A DNA stretch of 10,068 bases from an uncultured Clostridia bacterium (GCA_904501765.1 CAJGCM010000077.1:1-10068), one strand, 5' to 3'; numbered from the stretch's first letter, positions 1-7,756 are shown. Program-made: numbers and translations. Notes: generated from the sequence alone by a model not told the origin.

Positions 1-1698
1 GTAAGCAGTTATTTTTCCGGTACTCACGCCTCACCGAAAACAGTAAGGCTCGTTTCTCTTATCAGAGACTTCGACTACATTCTTTGCAAGACCGAAATAG
101 AAGCTCTCACTCTTGAAAACGTGCTTATAAAAAAGCACTCTCCCAAATACAACATAAAGCTCAAGGATGCTAAATCCTATCCCTATATAAAAATGACGGG
201 CGGCGAATACCCGAAGCTTATTGTAACACGTGACAGGAGAGGCGACGGAGGGAAATATTTCGGTCCTTACCAGGGTGTTTCTCTGGCGTACGCCGCCTTG
301 GAAACGGTGCTTAAAGCCTTTTGTCTCCCCACCTGCAAAAGGAAATTTCCGGAGGATATAAAAAAGGAGCGCCCCTGCATTTACCGTGATATGGGCAGAT
401 GCGTAGCTCCCTGTACGGGAGAGGTCAGCCCCGAGGATTACGGCTACCTCATAAAATGCGCCGAGCGGGTTTTGCTTGGCGACATAAAAGAAACCAAAGA
501 AGAGCTTACCGCCATTATGCTTCGGCATGCAGAGGCAGAGGAATTCGAAAAAGCGGCGTCGGTTAGAGATAAAATTGCGGCAATCAGCGCTCTTACAGAG
601 CGGCAGAAGGTAGTTGCCGACGAAAAAATAAACAGGGACGTTTTCGCCTTCCACATCTCCGAAACCGAAGGAGTTATGGCAACCCTGACCATAAGAGCAG
701 GTGCTCTCATTAACAAAAGCGAATTTATGCTTTCAAGAGCGGAGGGGCTATCCTCCTCCGATGCCGTATCGCTGATTGCAGATTATTACGAAAGCAGTAC
801 AAATCTGCCAAGGGAGGTCTTGCTGGATTTTCGCCCCGAGGAAGATGACCTTGCTCTTCTTTCCGACTATCTTTCCCTCCTCGCCAATCGCCGAATTGCG
901 GTAAGATGTGCGGAAAGAGGCGACGGAAGGGCTCTTTGCGAAATGGCGAGAAAAAATGCCGAGGAGGTTGCAAGGCAATACAGACTTGAAGGTCAGCGAG
1001 AGGATAAAAACCTCAAAAGGTTGGCAACTCTTCTCGGGCTTCCATACACGCCCCGCCGTATAGAGGCGTACGACATATCCAATTTCGGTGATGAATGTAT
1101 AAGAGCCTCTATGATAGTTTACGAGGACGGCAAGCTTAAGCGAAGCGATTACCGCAGCTTTAAAATAAACACCACAGACGGTAGGGACGATTACGGCTCT
1201 ATGAAGGAGGCGCTGCGAAGACGTCTTAACCACATAGGGGACTCCTCTCCCTCGCTCGGGGTATCCCCCGACCTCATTCTTCTTGACGGAGGGGACGGAC
1301 ACGTAAATTCCGTAAAGCCCATTCTATCCGAGCTGGGGCTTGACGTACCGGTATTCGGAATGGTGAAAGACGACTTCCATAAAACCAGAGCTATAACCGA
1401 CGGTGAGAGGGAAATTTCCATAGCCCAGGAGCTTGGCGCTTACGCCTTTGTTTACAATCTCCAAGAGGAGGCTCACCGCTTCGCTTACGGAAAAACGTCT
1501 TCGGCAAAAATAAAAGCCATGCGCCACTCTACCCTTGAAGCGATAAAGGGAATCGGCGCTGCAAAGGCAAAAAGGCTCCTTGCCGAAATGAGCCTTGCGG
1601 AAATAAAAAAAGCCTCCCTTGAGGAGCTTATGAAAATACGCGGCATTTCAAAAAGAGATGCCGAGGCTATATACTCTCACTACAATAACAAGGAATAA
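1..1698 (+). CDS. uvrC: UvrABC system protein C, 5'-truncated by the window edge
   Basis: Endonuclease subunit of nucleotide excision repair; with UvrB it cuts the damaged strand on both sides of a lesion, in the cytoplasm/nucleoid. The frame is open from base 1, so the real start is upstream. The fragment begins at the SSYF segment of the GIY-YIG domain, meaning roughly the first 40 residues (GIY and YVGKAK motifs) are missing; the 565 codons present fit a full protein of about 605, normal for UvrC. Visible in order: KYNIKLKDAKSYP; four cysteines (codons at 334, 376, 400 and 412) at the positions reported to bind an Fe-S cluster in UvrC; a UVR motif that binds UvrB (EEFEKAASVRDK, near 540-580); the RNase H-like nuclease core with AYDIS (Asp codon 1072), RDDYGSM (1186), LLDGG (Asp 1285) and EEAHRFA (His 1474); and a C-terminal double helix-hairpin-helix (IKGIGAAKAKRLL, MKIRGISKRDAEAI). 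All catalytic acids and the histidine are kept. rsmD starts 11 bases after the stop, suggesting co-transcription. Confidence 0.97.
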   Translation, partial: VSSYFSGTHASPKTVRLVSLIRDFDYILCKTEIEALTLENVLIKKHSPKYNIKLKDAKSYPYIKMTGGEYPKLIVTRDRRGDGGKYFGPYQGVSLAYAALETVLKAFCLPTCKRKFPEDIKKERPCIYRDMGRCVAPCTGEVSPEDYGYLIKCAERVLLGDIKETKEELTAIMLRHAEAEEFEKAASVRDKIAAISALTERQKVVADEKINRDVFAFHISETEGVMATLTIRAGALINKSEFMLSRAEGLSSSDAVSLIADYYESSTNLPREVLLDFRPEEDDLALLSDYLSLLANRRIAVRCAERGDGRALCEMARKNAEEVARQYRLEGQREDKNLKRLATLLGLPYTPRRIEAYDISNFGDECIRASMIVYEDGKLKRSDYRSFKINTTDGRDDYGSMKEALRRRLNHIGDSSPSLGVSPDLILLDGGDGHVNSVKPILSELGLDVPVFGMVKDDFHKTRAITDGEREISIAQELGAYAFVYNLQEEAHRFAYGKTSSAKIKAMRHSTLEAIKGIGAAKAKRLLAEMSLAEIKKASLEELMKIRGISKRDAEAIYSHYNNKE

Positions 1699-1709
1699 AG
1701 GAGGCAGAC

Positions 1710-2270
1710 GTGTTAAGAATTACAACAGGCTCAGCCAAGGGTAAGGTCTTGAAAACTCTCGAGGGAGAAGCGACAAGACCAACCTCTGAAAGAATAAAGC
1801 AGGCTATATTTTCATCTATACAATTTGACATTGAAGGAAGGCGAGTCCTTGACCTTTTTGCGGGGTCGGGGCAAATGGGGCTTGAGGCTCTGTCAAGAGG
1901 CGCCGCTTCGGTAACCTTCATTGACTGTGCAAGAGAAGCTATGGATATAGTAAAAGCAAACGCCACCTCCACAGGCTTCTTCGGTAGCTCAAAATACCTT
2001 GTCAGCGACTGGCGCAATTATATAAGAAAGGCAGGAGGGCGTGACGTTTTTGACCTGATTTTCATAGACCCGCCATATTCTATGGAGTGCGGCTGCGATG
2101 CGGCGATAAGACTTGCCCAAGCAGGTATGCTCGCCGAAGGCGCAATTGTGGTAATCGAGAGCGGCACTGAAGATATATCCCCTGAAGATATAGAGGGCTT
2201 TGAAGTTCTTAAATCCACCCATTACGGGAAGAAAACCTTTGTAAACATCCTGCTTTACAGAGGAGAGTAA
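1710..2270 (+). CDS. rsmD: 16S rRNA (guanine(966)-N(2))-methyltransferase RsmD
   Basis: SAM-dependent methyltransferase that methylates N2 of G966 in 16S rRNA during small-subunit assembly. The 186-residue length is typical. The N-terminal signature is present (RITTGSAKGK, then RPTSERIKQAIFSSI), followed by SAM-binding motif I (VLDLFAGSGQMGLEA, about residues 46-60) and the catalytic DPPY motif (LIFIDPPYS, about residue 115). The GTG start at 1710 is chosen because AAAGGAGG at 1697-1704 sits at good spacing and the protein then begins exactly where the family does. It lies between uvrC (11-nt gap) and coaD (27-nt gap); rsmD-coaD adjacency is a very common bacterial arrangement, which strengthens both calls. 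Nothing unusual is seen in the sequence. Confidence 0.96.
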   Translation: MLRITTGSAKGKVLKTLEGEATRPTSERIKQAIFSSIQFDIEGRRVLDLFAGSGQMGLEALSRGAASVTFIDCAREAMDIVKANATSTGFFGSSKYLVSDWRNYIRKAGGRDVFDLIFIDPPYSMECGCDAAIRLAQAGMLAEGAIVVIESGTEDISPEDIEGFEVLKSTHYGKKTFVNILLYRGE

Positions 2271-2297
2271 CCGTAAGGGAACAAAAGGAATTAAAAA

Positions 2298-2801
2298 ATG
2301 GAAAACCTTAAGAAAGAAAAAAAGGACCTGGCGGTTATCATCCCCGGCAGCTATGACCCGCCTACTATGGGACACTATCACCTAATAAAAAGAGCTGCGG
2401 AGGAATATCGCGAGGTTTACGCAGTCGCCTTTATAAACCCCGAGAAGGAATATCTTTTCACAACCACCGAAAGAGTAAGTATGCTTATGCTTATGGCGGA
2501 GGATTTTGATAACGTGCTTGTCAGCTTTTCCTCGGGGCTGGTTATTGATTATATGAGAGAGCACGGCATCGACAAGATTATAAAGGGCGTAAGAAACGAT
2601 GCAGACAGGGCGTACGAAGCGAAGCAGGCAGAGTGGAATTTTAAGCACGGTGGGTACGAAACCGAGCTTTGGGAGTCGGAGGCGGAATACGCCGGGATAA
2701 GCTCCACTTTTGCAAGAGCGCAGCTTTCGGCCGCAGGGGATACTTCGGATATTTTACACCCAAGCGTCTTGAAGTATATAAAATCAAAAAGGCAAATTTG
2801 A
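2298..2801 (+). CDS. coaD: Phosphopantetheine adenylyltransferase (PPAT), coenzyme A biosynthesis
   Basis: Transfers AMP from ATP to 4'-phosphopantetheine to give dephospho-CoA, the penultimate step of CoA synthesis; cytoplasmic, usually a hexamer. The nucleotidyltransferase signature is clear: IPGSYDPPTMGHYHLI, with the TxGH motif at residues 24-27, followed by IIKGVRNDADRAYE (the substrate-binding GLR..D..YE segment, here GVR) and the C-terminal ISSTFAR that corresponds to ISSS/T-xVR in other PPATs. At 167 residues it is slightly longer than the usual 155-165 because of a charged N-terminal extension of about 10 residues (ENLKKEKKD) before the first beta strand. The ATG at 2298 has AAAAGGA at 2283-2289 with 8-nt spacing, so the extension is probably translated. 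The region between the KGVR motif and ISST (EWNFKHGGYETELW) is more divergent than in well-studied PPATs, but the key motifs remain. Confidence 0.93.
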   Translation: MENLKKEKKDLAVIIPGSYDPPTMGHYHLIKRAAEEYREVYAVAFINPEKEYLFTTTERVSMLMLMAEDFDNVLVSFSSGLVIDYMREHGIDKIIKGVRNDADRAYEAKQAEWNFKHGGYETELWESEAEYAGISSTFARAQLSAAGDTSDILHPSVLKYIKSKRQI

Positions 2802-2803
2802 TA

Positions 2804-2832
2804 TTGACAAAGCTGCGGGTTTAATATATAAT
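2804..2832 (+). promoter_or_regulatory. Consensus sigma-A/70-type promoter for pheST
   Basis: TTGACA at 2804-2809, exactly 17 bases, then TATAAT at 2827-2832: both hexamers and the spacer match the consensus fully. The -35 box starts two bases after the coaD stop codon. Transcription should begin near 2839, giving an approximately 90-nt leader before pheS. A short AT-rich inverted repeat (TTAAAA, AGC, TTTTAA; 2842-2856) lies just downstream of the predicted start. Confidence 0.9.
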
Positions 2833-2839
2833 ATATTAT

Positions 2840-2928
2840 TGTTAAAAAGCTTTTAAATATTTAGCGAGGCGAAAGGGCGGAAGGCAAGTCTTATCTCCCT
2901 CAGCCCTCCGAAAGGAATAAAAAGGACA
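2840..2928 (+). promoter_or_regulatory. Short pheST 5' leader with an imperfect hairpin; no T-box
   Basis: Untranslated leader between the predicted transcription start and the pheS ATG. It contains an imperfect stem, CGGAAGGC (2878-2885) against GCCCTCCG (2903-2910), with one A-C mismatch and a 17-nt loop, and no T-run after it. Two AAAGGA motifs occur, at 2911-2916 (12 nt from the ATG) and 2921-2926 (2 nt from it); neither spacing is ideal. The leader has no upstream ATG for a Phe-rich leader peptide and is too short for a canonical T-box riboswitch (usually 200-300 nt), so the common Firmicute mode of pheST control is not visible. Whether the stem affects translation is speculation. Confidence 0.4.
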
Positions 2929-3951
2929 ATGAAGGAAAGAATCGAAGAATTAAAAGCAGGCTTTTCCGAAAGCTTGGCTTTGGCAAAAAACGAGGAAGAG
3001 CTTGAAAATCTCAGAGTGACATATCTCGGTAAAAAGGGATACGTTGCATCTCTTATGCAGTCCTTGCGTGACGTTGCGGACAAGAGAGCGGCAGGTCAGC
3101 TTATCAACAGCTTCAAATGCGAGGTTGAGGATAAAATCAACGAGGCGGCAAAGGCTCTGGCAGACGCCGCTATCGCCGCTCAGATAAGGAGTGCAAAGAA
3201 ATACAACCCCACCCTTAAATTTGCCGAGGAGCTTGGCTCCTATCACCCCATAACCTTGGCTACAAAGGAAGTGGAGGAGATATTCCGAGGTATGGGATTT
3301 ACCATCGAGGATTACGCTGAGGTGGTTGACGACTATGAATGCTTCGAGGCTCTCAATATACCGAAGCATCACCCTGCCCGCGATATGCAGGATACCTATT
3401 ATCTTGAGAACGGTCAGCTCCTTAAGACTCAGACCTCTGCGGCGCAGAACGCTATCATGAAAAAATACGGCGCTCCTCTCCGTGCCATCTTCCCCGGCAG
3501 ATGCTTCAGAAACGAATCTACCGACGCTTGTCACGAGAACACCTTCTTCCAGATGGAAGGTATGATGATAGACGAAAACATTTCCATATCCAATCTTATA
3601 TACTTTATGAAAACTATGCTCTCTGAGGTGTTCAAGAGAGATATCAAGGTTCGACTTCGCCCCGGCTTCTTCCCCTTCGTGGAGCCCGGCTTTGAGCTTG
3701 ATATAAACTGCCTCATTTGCGGAGGCGAGGGCTGCCCCTCCTGTAAAAATTCAGGCTGGCTTGAGCTTTGCCCCTGCGGAATGATACACCCTAACGTTCT
3801 TAAAGAAGGCGGAATTGATACCGATAAATACACAGGCTTTGCCTTCGGTCTCGGTCTCACCCGTCTTGCTATGATGAAATACGGCGTTAAGGACATAAGA
3901 GATTTCAACAGCGGCGATCTTGAGGCGCTCTCCCAGTTCAAATCTCTTTAA
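2929..3951 (+). CDS. pheS: Phenylalanine--tRNA ligase alpha subunit
   Basis: Catalytic subunit of the alpha2-beta2 class II phenylalanyl-tRNA synthetase; activates Phe with ATP and charges tRNA(Phe). At 340 residues it has the usual length. The N-terminal part (about 1-85) is a helical, charged region typical of the tRNA-binding coiled coil (MKERIEELK...LRVTYLGKKG). The catalytic core follows: HPARDMQDTYY, LKTQTSAAQ, PGRCFRNESTDACHE, FFQMEG (motif 2 region), RPGFFPFVEPGFELDI with the Phe-pocket FPF, a C-x2-C-x4-C-x2-C cluster (C261, C264, C269, C272) also known from other bacterial PheS, CGMIHPNVL, and motif 3 GFAFGLGLTRLAMMKYG. It differs from the E. coli type at some family positions (FHQ to FFQ, GMGxER to GLGLTR), as may be usual for a clostridial subgroup; I see no loss of function. 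The start fits the family N-terminus although its ribosome binding site spacing is poor. pheT follows after 26 nt. Confidence 0.97.
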   Translation: MKERIEELKAGFSESLALAKNEEELENLRVTYLGKKGYVASLMQSLRDVADKRAAGQLINSFKCEVEDKINEAAKALADAAIAAQIRSAKKYNPTLKFAEELGSYHPITLATKEVEEIFRGMGFTIEDYAEVVDDYECFEALNIPKHHPARDMQDTYYLENGQLLKTQTSAAQNAIMKKYGAPLRAIFPGRCFRNESTDACHENTFFQMEGMMIDENISISNLIYFMKTMLSEVFKRDIKVRLRPGFFPFVEPGFELDINCLICGGEGCPSCKNSGWLELCPCGMIHPNVLKEGGIDTDKYTGFAFGLGLTRLAMMKYGVKDIRDFNSGDLEALSQFKSL

Positions 3952-3977
3952 TTGCGAGTGAAAGGCAGGAATAAAAA

Positions 3978-6350
3978 ATGTTTTTATCAATGAATTGGAT
4001 TGGAGATTTCGTTGACCTCTCCGGTCTTGACAAAAAATCTCTTATAAAGAATTTCACCCTCTCTACCGCTGAGGTAGAGGATATAATAGTTAAGGGTGAG
4101 GATACCTTTGGAGTTGTGGTTGCAAAAATCATATCCGTAGAAAACCACCCTAACTCAAAGAAGCTTCACCTTCTTAAGGTTGACCGCGGCGGCGAAATTA
4201 TCGACGTTGTGTGCGGTGCGCCAAACGTAAGAGAAGGAATGAAGGTTGCCCTTGCTACCGAGGGAGGCGCTGTCCTTGGAAACAAAATAGGCGCCGCAAA
4301 AATAGCGGGCTACGAATCCCACGGTATGTGCTGCTCCGAGGCAGAGCTTGGAATCAGTGACGACCATTCGGGAATTATGGAAATTACGGAGGATATTCCT
4401 CTCGGCACTGATATAAAAACCGTATATGACATTGACGATATAATTTTCGAGGTTGATAATAAATCCCTGACCAACCGCCCTGACCTTTGGGGTCACTATG
4501 GAATAGCAAGAGAATTTGCAACCATCACGGGCAGAGCGCTAAAAGCCCCCGAAAAAATTGACGTATCGCGCTTTGACTCTCTTCCCGCAGTCGCAGTTGA
4601 CGTAAAGAATACCGACTTAGTTTTGAGATACACCGCTCTTGCAGTTGAGAATATAACAAGAAAAGTATCGCCTGTCAATATGAGAATCAGGCTCTTCTAC
4701 TGCGGCTCAAGAGCTATAAACTTCCTCGCTGACCTTACGAACTACGTAATGATGGAGCTTGGTCAGCCTATGCACGCCTTTGATAAAGCAAAGGTTGACA
4801 AAATCGAGGTTCAGACCTTCGATAAGCCCTTCACCTTCACAACTCTTGACGGAGTTTGCCGTGAGATGGACGAGAGTATGCTTATGATAACCTCGGGGGA
4901 CGTTCCCGTTGCCATAGCAGGTGTTATGGGAGGAGATGCATCCAAGATTGAGGAGGATACGAATTCCCTTCTTCTCGAGTCAGCTACCTTCAGCGGCGTG
5001 TCGGTAAGAAAAACCACGACGAAGCTCGGTCTTCGTACCGACGCATCTATGCGCTATGAAAAAATGCTTGACCCCGAGCTTTGCCGCCTTGCTACCGAAA
5101 GGCTTCTTCACCTGCTCTTCACCTGTGACGAAGGCGTTAAGGTTACCTCCTCCTTCTCAGATTGCTTCCCTAACCCCTACCCCGAAATCACGCTTGATTT
5201 TGACAAGGCATACGTTGACAGATACACGGGTATAAGTATCCCTAAGGAAACAATACTCAAAACCCTCGCAGGGCTTGGATTTGAGGTTAAGTGCGAGGGA
5301 GATAACTTCAGCGCAAAGGTTCCCTCCTGGCGCTCCACGAAGGACGTCACAATAAAGGCTGATATTATCGAAGAAATATCCCGTATATACGGATACGACA
5401 ATTTTGAGGTATTCACCTCCACAAGTCCCATTCGCCCAGTCAGAGCCGAAGCTCTCAAATCAAACGAGGACAGAATGAAGGACCTGCTTGTCGGCAGCTA
5501 CCGTATGCACGAGGTTCATTCCTACATCTGGTCGGACTGCAAGGCTGACCGAGAGCTTGGAATTACAACTCCCGAGAACGTAAAAATAATCAATGCGCAG
5601 ACGCCCGACCACCAGTATTTGAGAATTTCAATGATACCCACCCTCCTTTCCTTCGTCAAGAATAATAAAGGATATAAGGACTCCTTCGGTATATTTGAGA
5701 TAGGTCACACCGTTGACGGTCTTCGCTCCGGTGACGGCTATTGCAACGAGAAGAAAAAGCTTGGCGCCATACTTTACAGCAAGAAGGACAGCGAGGAGCC
5801 AATCTTCAACACTCTCACCAAGGCTGTATATGAAATATGCGAGAACATACTCCACAAAACACCCTCATTCGAAGAGGCTGAATGCCGTTTCGGATACGAG
5901 CATCCCGCAAACTGCTACGCAATACTTGCCGACGGAATACGCATAGGCTGTATCAGCGCTCTTCACCCCACCGTCTGCGCAAATATTGACAAGAGGTGCG
6001 CAGTGGTATTTATGGAAATTGAAACAGAGGCATTCTCTTCGGTTACCGCCGACAGAATTGCTTATGCCGAGCCTTCTAAATTCCCCGCAATAGATATTGA
6101 CCTTACCTTCAGCGTAAAGCTTGATGTGGTTAAATTCGATAAGATTGAAGCTGCCGCAAGAGAAGCCGCAGGCGAGCTTCTTTCCACAGTTTTCGTTAAA
6201 GACGTCTACACTATGGACGGAACCTCTGCTCTTACGATTCGCTACTCCTTTGTTTCTAAGGAAAGAACACTTACAAAGCAGGAGCTTCAGCCACTTGTTG
6301 ATGCTATAATTTCCGCTATGGCAAACTGCGGCATCGCAATTAAGGAGTAA
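3978..6350 (+). CDS. pheT: Phenylalanine--tRNA ligase beta subunit
   Basis: Structural, editing and tRNA-binding subunit of phenylalanyl-tRNA synthetase; removes mischarged Tyr-tRNA(Phe) and binds the tRNA anticodon. The 790 residues match the full-length bacterial form. Domains seen in order: N-terminal FLSMNWIGDFVDLSGL; an EMAP/OB-fold tRNA-binding domain (about 40-150; HPNSKKLHLLKVD, VVCGAPNVREGMKVA, SHGMCCSE); the B3/B4 editing region (INFLADLTNYVMMELGQPMH near residue 245-265, VAIAGVMGGDASKIEE, LESATFSGVSVRKT); a B5 domain (about 400-475, ending ADIIEEISRIYGYDN); a class II-like pseudo-catalytic fold; and a C-terminal FDX-ACB anticodon-binding domain (about 696-789, starting YAEPSKFPAIDIDL). 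The ATG at 3978 has AGGA at 3967-3970 with 7-nt spacing. It is in one operon with pheS and ends before a strong terminator hairpin. Confidence 0.97.
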   Translation: MFLSMNWIGDFVDLSGLDKKSLIKNFTLSTAEVEDIIVKGEDTFGVVVAKIISVENHPNSKKLHLLKVDRGGEIIDVVCGAPNVREGMKVALATEGGAVLGNKIGAAKIAGYESHGMCCSEAELGISDDHSGIMEITEDIPLGTDIKTVYDIDDIIFEVDNKSLTNRPDLWGHYGIAREFATITGRALKAPEKIDVSRFDSLPAVAVDVKNTDLVLRYTALAVENITRKVSPVNMRIRLFYCGSRAINFLADLTNYVMMELGQPMHAFDKAKVDKIEVQTFDKPFTFTTLDGVCREMDESMLMITSGDVPVAIAGVMGGDASKIEEDTNSLLLESATFSGVSVRKTTTKLGLRTDASMRYEKMLDPELCRLATERLLHLLFTCDEGVKVTSSFSDCFPNPYPEITLDFDKAYVDRYTGISIPKETILKTLAGLGFEVKCEGDNFSAKVPSWRSTKDVTIKADIIEEISRIYGYDNFEVFTSTSPIRPVRAEALKSNEDRMKDLLVGSYRMHEVHSYIWSDCKADRELGITTPENVKIINAQTPDHQYLRISMIPTLLSFVKNNKGYKDSFGIFEIGHTVDGLRSGDGYCNEKKKLGAILYSKKDSEEPIFNTLTKAVYEICENILHKTPSFEEAECRFGYEHPANCYAILADGIRIGCISALHPTVCANIDKRCAVVFMEIETEAFSSVTADRIAYAEPSKFPAIDIDLTFSVKLDVVKFDKIEAAAREAAGELLSTVFVKDVYTMDGTSALTIRYSFVSKERTLTKQELQPLVDAIISAMANCGIAIKE

Positions 6351-6363
6351 TCCCGCTTTTCCC

Positions 6364-6394
6364 AAATTCATTCGAATATCGAATTTATTTGAAT
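6364..6394. repeat. AT-rich overlapping inverted repeats downstream of pheT
   Basis: ATTCGA and TCGAAT (6370-6375 and 6379-6384) form a perfect 6-bp inverted repeat around a 3-nt centre. An overlapping alternative pairs ATTCGAATA (6370-6378) with TATTTGAAT (6386-6394) with one G-T position. It lies between the pheT stop and the main terminator. It could be a weak secondary structure or chance in AT-rich DNA; no function is claimed. Confidence 0.25.
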
Positions 6395-6435
6395 AACGAG
6401 CTTGGGCAAAGTAAAGAGCAAAATCAAATAATAAA

Positions 6436-6473
6436 ATTGGCTGATGCGCTCCATTATCGGCGCATCAGCCAAT
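6436..6473 (+). terminator. Strong Rho-independent terminator for pheST, probably bidirectional
   Basis: A perfect 14-bp stem, ATTGGCTGATGCGC (6436-6449) against GCGCATCAGCCAAT (6460-6473), with a 10-nt loop. It is followed on the + strand by CTTTTATTTA. Read on the - strand the same stem is followed by TTTTATTATTTGATTTT, so it can also stop the convergent metallophosphoesterase transcript. Confidence 0.9.
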
Positions 6474-6515
6474 CTTTTATTTAGCAAATAAATTACAAAC
6501 GTATGCATTAATTTG

Positions 6516-6547
6516 GCACGTCCTCTGCTTTACGGCAGAAGACGTGC
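6516..6547 (-). terminator. Hairpin after the metallophosphoesterase stop, - strand
   Basis: GCACGTC (6516-6522) and GACGTGC (6541-6547) enclose TCTGC/GCAGA with a 6-nt loop. At the remaining position the + strand RNA has a C-A mismatch, while the - strand RNA has a U-G wobble, giving an unbroken 13-pair stem only in the leftward transcript. It begins 15 bases after the stop codon of the leftward gene. Neither strand has a good U-run after it, so it may be a 3'-end stabilising stem, with the next hairpin doing the termination. Confidence 0.6.
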
Positions 6548-6561
6548 TTTAAAATTGCCAA

Positions 6562-7713
6562 TTAGAAGTCAATGCTTCTGTTTTCAAGAGCGGCAAGTCC
6601 CACTCTGAAGGCTCTCGCCGCAACCAATCTATCCTCTTCGTTTTCGCTGTTAAGCATGGGAAGAAGATTTCTGAACAGCTCGCCCTTTACAGTCATATCC
6701 CTGCGAAGCATCTCCGTTCCGTAAAGCGGAAGGGTCTTATCGATAAGGTCGAACGAATAAAGACCAAAGGCCTCGCAATCAAGGGTTTCGGGAACTATAA
6801 ATCTCGGGTCAAGATATCCTGTAAGCTCAACCCGGAGAGCAGTTTCTATACCGTATTTCTTATCGCTTATAAGACGGCTTATACGCTTGATTATCTCGTT
6901 ATAGGCATCAACTCCCGTAACGTCAATCTCCTCGGTGTAAAAACGCAGATGACCGAAGGTAAGCTTTCTTATATCGGTGGTAAGCGCTCCGTCGGTTACG
7001 TCAATTATTATAAGATTCGCCCCTCCCATGCCGGGATTCTCAAAGCCTGTGCATTCAAGAGAACCTGAATATCCGTAATAAGAGCCGTCGAGGCGCATAA
7101 CCTCACTTGCCTCGTGGCGGGAGCCGAAGGCGTAATAATCCGCCCCGAAATTCTTAAGGTCTTCAAGAGATATTGGGCACTTTGTGGAATTAAGCGCGCC
7201 GTCAAGGTCCGCGTAGCCCGCCACGATATTAATTCTGGATATATCGTCAGCCTTCTTGTCATAAAGAGGATTCTCAAGCATTACGGGGCCTGTGAACGCC
7301 CAGCCGTAAACGGTTACGTTAAGCTCGTCTAAATCAACACGAGAAAGATAATTATCTTTCATAACGTGACAGTTAGAGGGAAGACGCCCTGATGAATATA
7401 TGGGGTTGTTTTCGTAATAATCCGCTTTTCCGGGAGTTATAACGAAGGTCGCATCGGGGCAATTACGGAATTCTCTTATAAGCACCTCTGCGGTGGTGTT
7501 GGTCGCATACTTGATGTCGAAGATATCCCCGCACATTAGCACTATATCAACGCCCCTGTCCCTTACGTACTGCATCATGCGAAGGAAGGAATCTCTGAGC
7601 ACTCTGCGGCGCTCCTCACTCTTCTCCGCAGTCAGCCCTGTGTAAGGGGTATCCAAATGAATATCGCTGCACTGCAGTATTTTAATATGGTTTTTGGTGT
7701 TAGTTTCGCTCAT
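6562..7713 (-). CDS. YhaO/SbcD/Mre11-like calcineurin-fold metallophosphoesterase with degenerate active site
   Basis: A 383-residue protein that looks like clostridial YhaO-type 'DNA repair exonucleases'. Motif I (CSDIHLD, D17 and H19) and motif II (MCGDIFD, D63) are intact. The segment that is normally PGNHDPY reads PGKADYY (K96, A97 in place of Asn-His), the expected LHG histidine is Ala165 (VAGYAD), and the usual GHxH reads GSRH (S198, H200). So four of eight metal or catalytic positions are changed while the surrounding fold residues (LPSNCHV, FGADYYAFG, YGYSGSLECTGFE) stay. I checked the GKAD and GSRH codons on the reverse strand. The C-terminal capping part (EEIDVTG to the end; KGELFRNLLPML) also follows YhaO. 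Nuclease activity by the normal mechanism is doubtful; a binding or scaffold role, or a different reaction, is inferred. No YhaN/SbcC-type ATPase lies beside it. The ATG is set by GGGAGG (7719-7724) at 5-nt spacing; divergent promoters lie upstream. Confidence 0.85.
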   Translation of the reverse strand: MSETNTKNHIKILQCSDIHLDTPYTGLTAEKSEERRRVLRDSFLRMMQYVRDRGVDIVLMCGDIFDIKYATNTTAEVLIREFRNCPDATFVITPGKADYYENNPIYSSGRLPSNCHVMKDNYLSRVDLDELNVTVYGWAFTGPVMLENPLYDKKADDISRINIVAGYADLDGALNSTKCPISLEDLKNFGADYYAFGSRHEASEVMRLDGSYYGYSGSLECTGFENPGMGGANLIIIDVTDGALTTDIRKLTFGHLRFYTEEIDVTGVDAYNEIIKRISRLISDKKYGIETALRVELTGYLDPRFIVPETLDCEAFGLYSFDLIDKTLPLYGTEMLRRDMTVKGELFRNLLPMLNSENEEDRLVAARAFRVGLAALENRSIDF

Positions 7714-7756
7714 TCAAACCTCCCGCAAAAATCACTAAATATTTATTTACTATATA

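Noticed and set aside
740..760. Perfect inverted repeat CGGAGG/CCTCCG
   Set aside because: It falls within uvrC coding sequence, has no T-run, and is explained by the Ala-Glu-Gly/Ser-Ser-Ser codons there.
748..1302. Long reverse-strand open frame inside uvrC
   Set aside because: It lies wholly opposite a well-conserved gene, shows no recognisable motif and has no promoter; it is a by-product of codon bias in uvrC. The same holds for the other antisense frames within pheS, pheT and the methyltransferase.
2840..2928. Possible T-box riboswitch in front of pheS, since AGGGCGGAAGGC vaguely recalls the T-box sequence
   Set aside because: The leader is too short for stem I with a specifier loop, the conserved T-box core (AGGGTGGNACCGCG) is not matched, and no terminator with a T-run precedes the start codon.
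2950..3534. 194-codon reverse-strand frame opposite pheS
   Set aside because: It is antisense to strongly conserved PheS catalytic sequence, with no ribosome binding site or family resemblance.
6562..7713. Calling the metallophosphoesterase a pseudogene
   Set aside because: The frame is uninterrupted over 383 codons, with a good ribosome binding site, a near-consensus promoter and a family-typical C-terminus; only selected active-site residues are changed.
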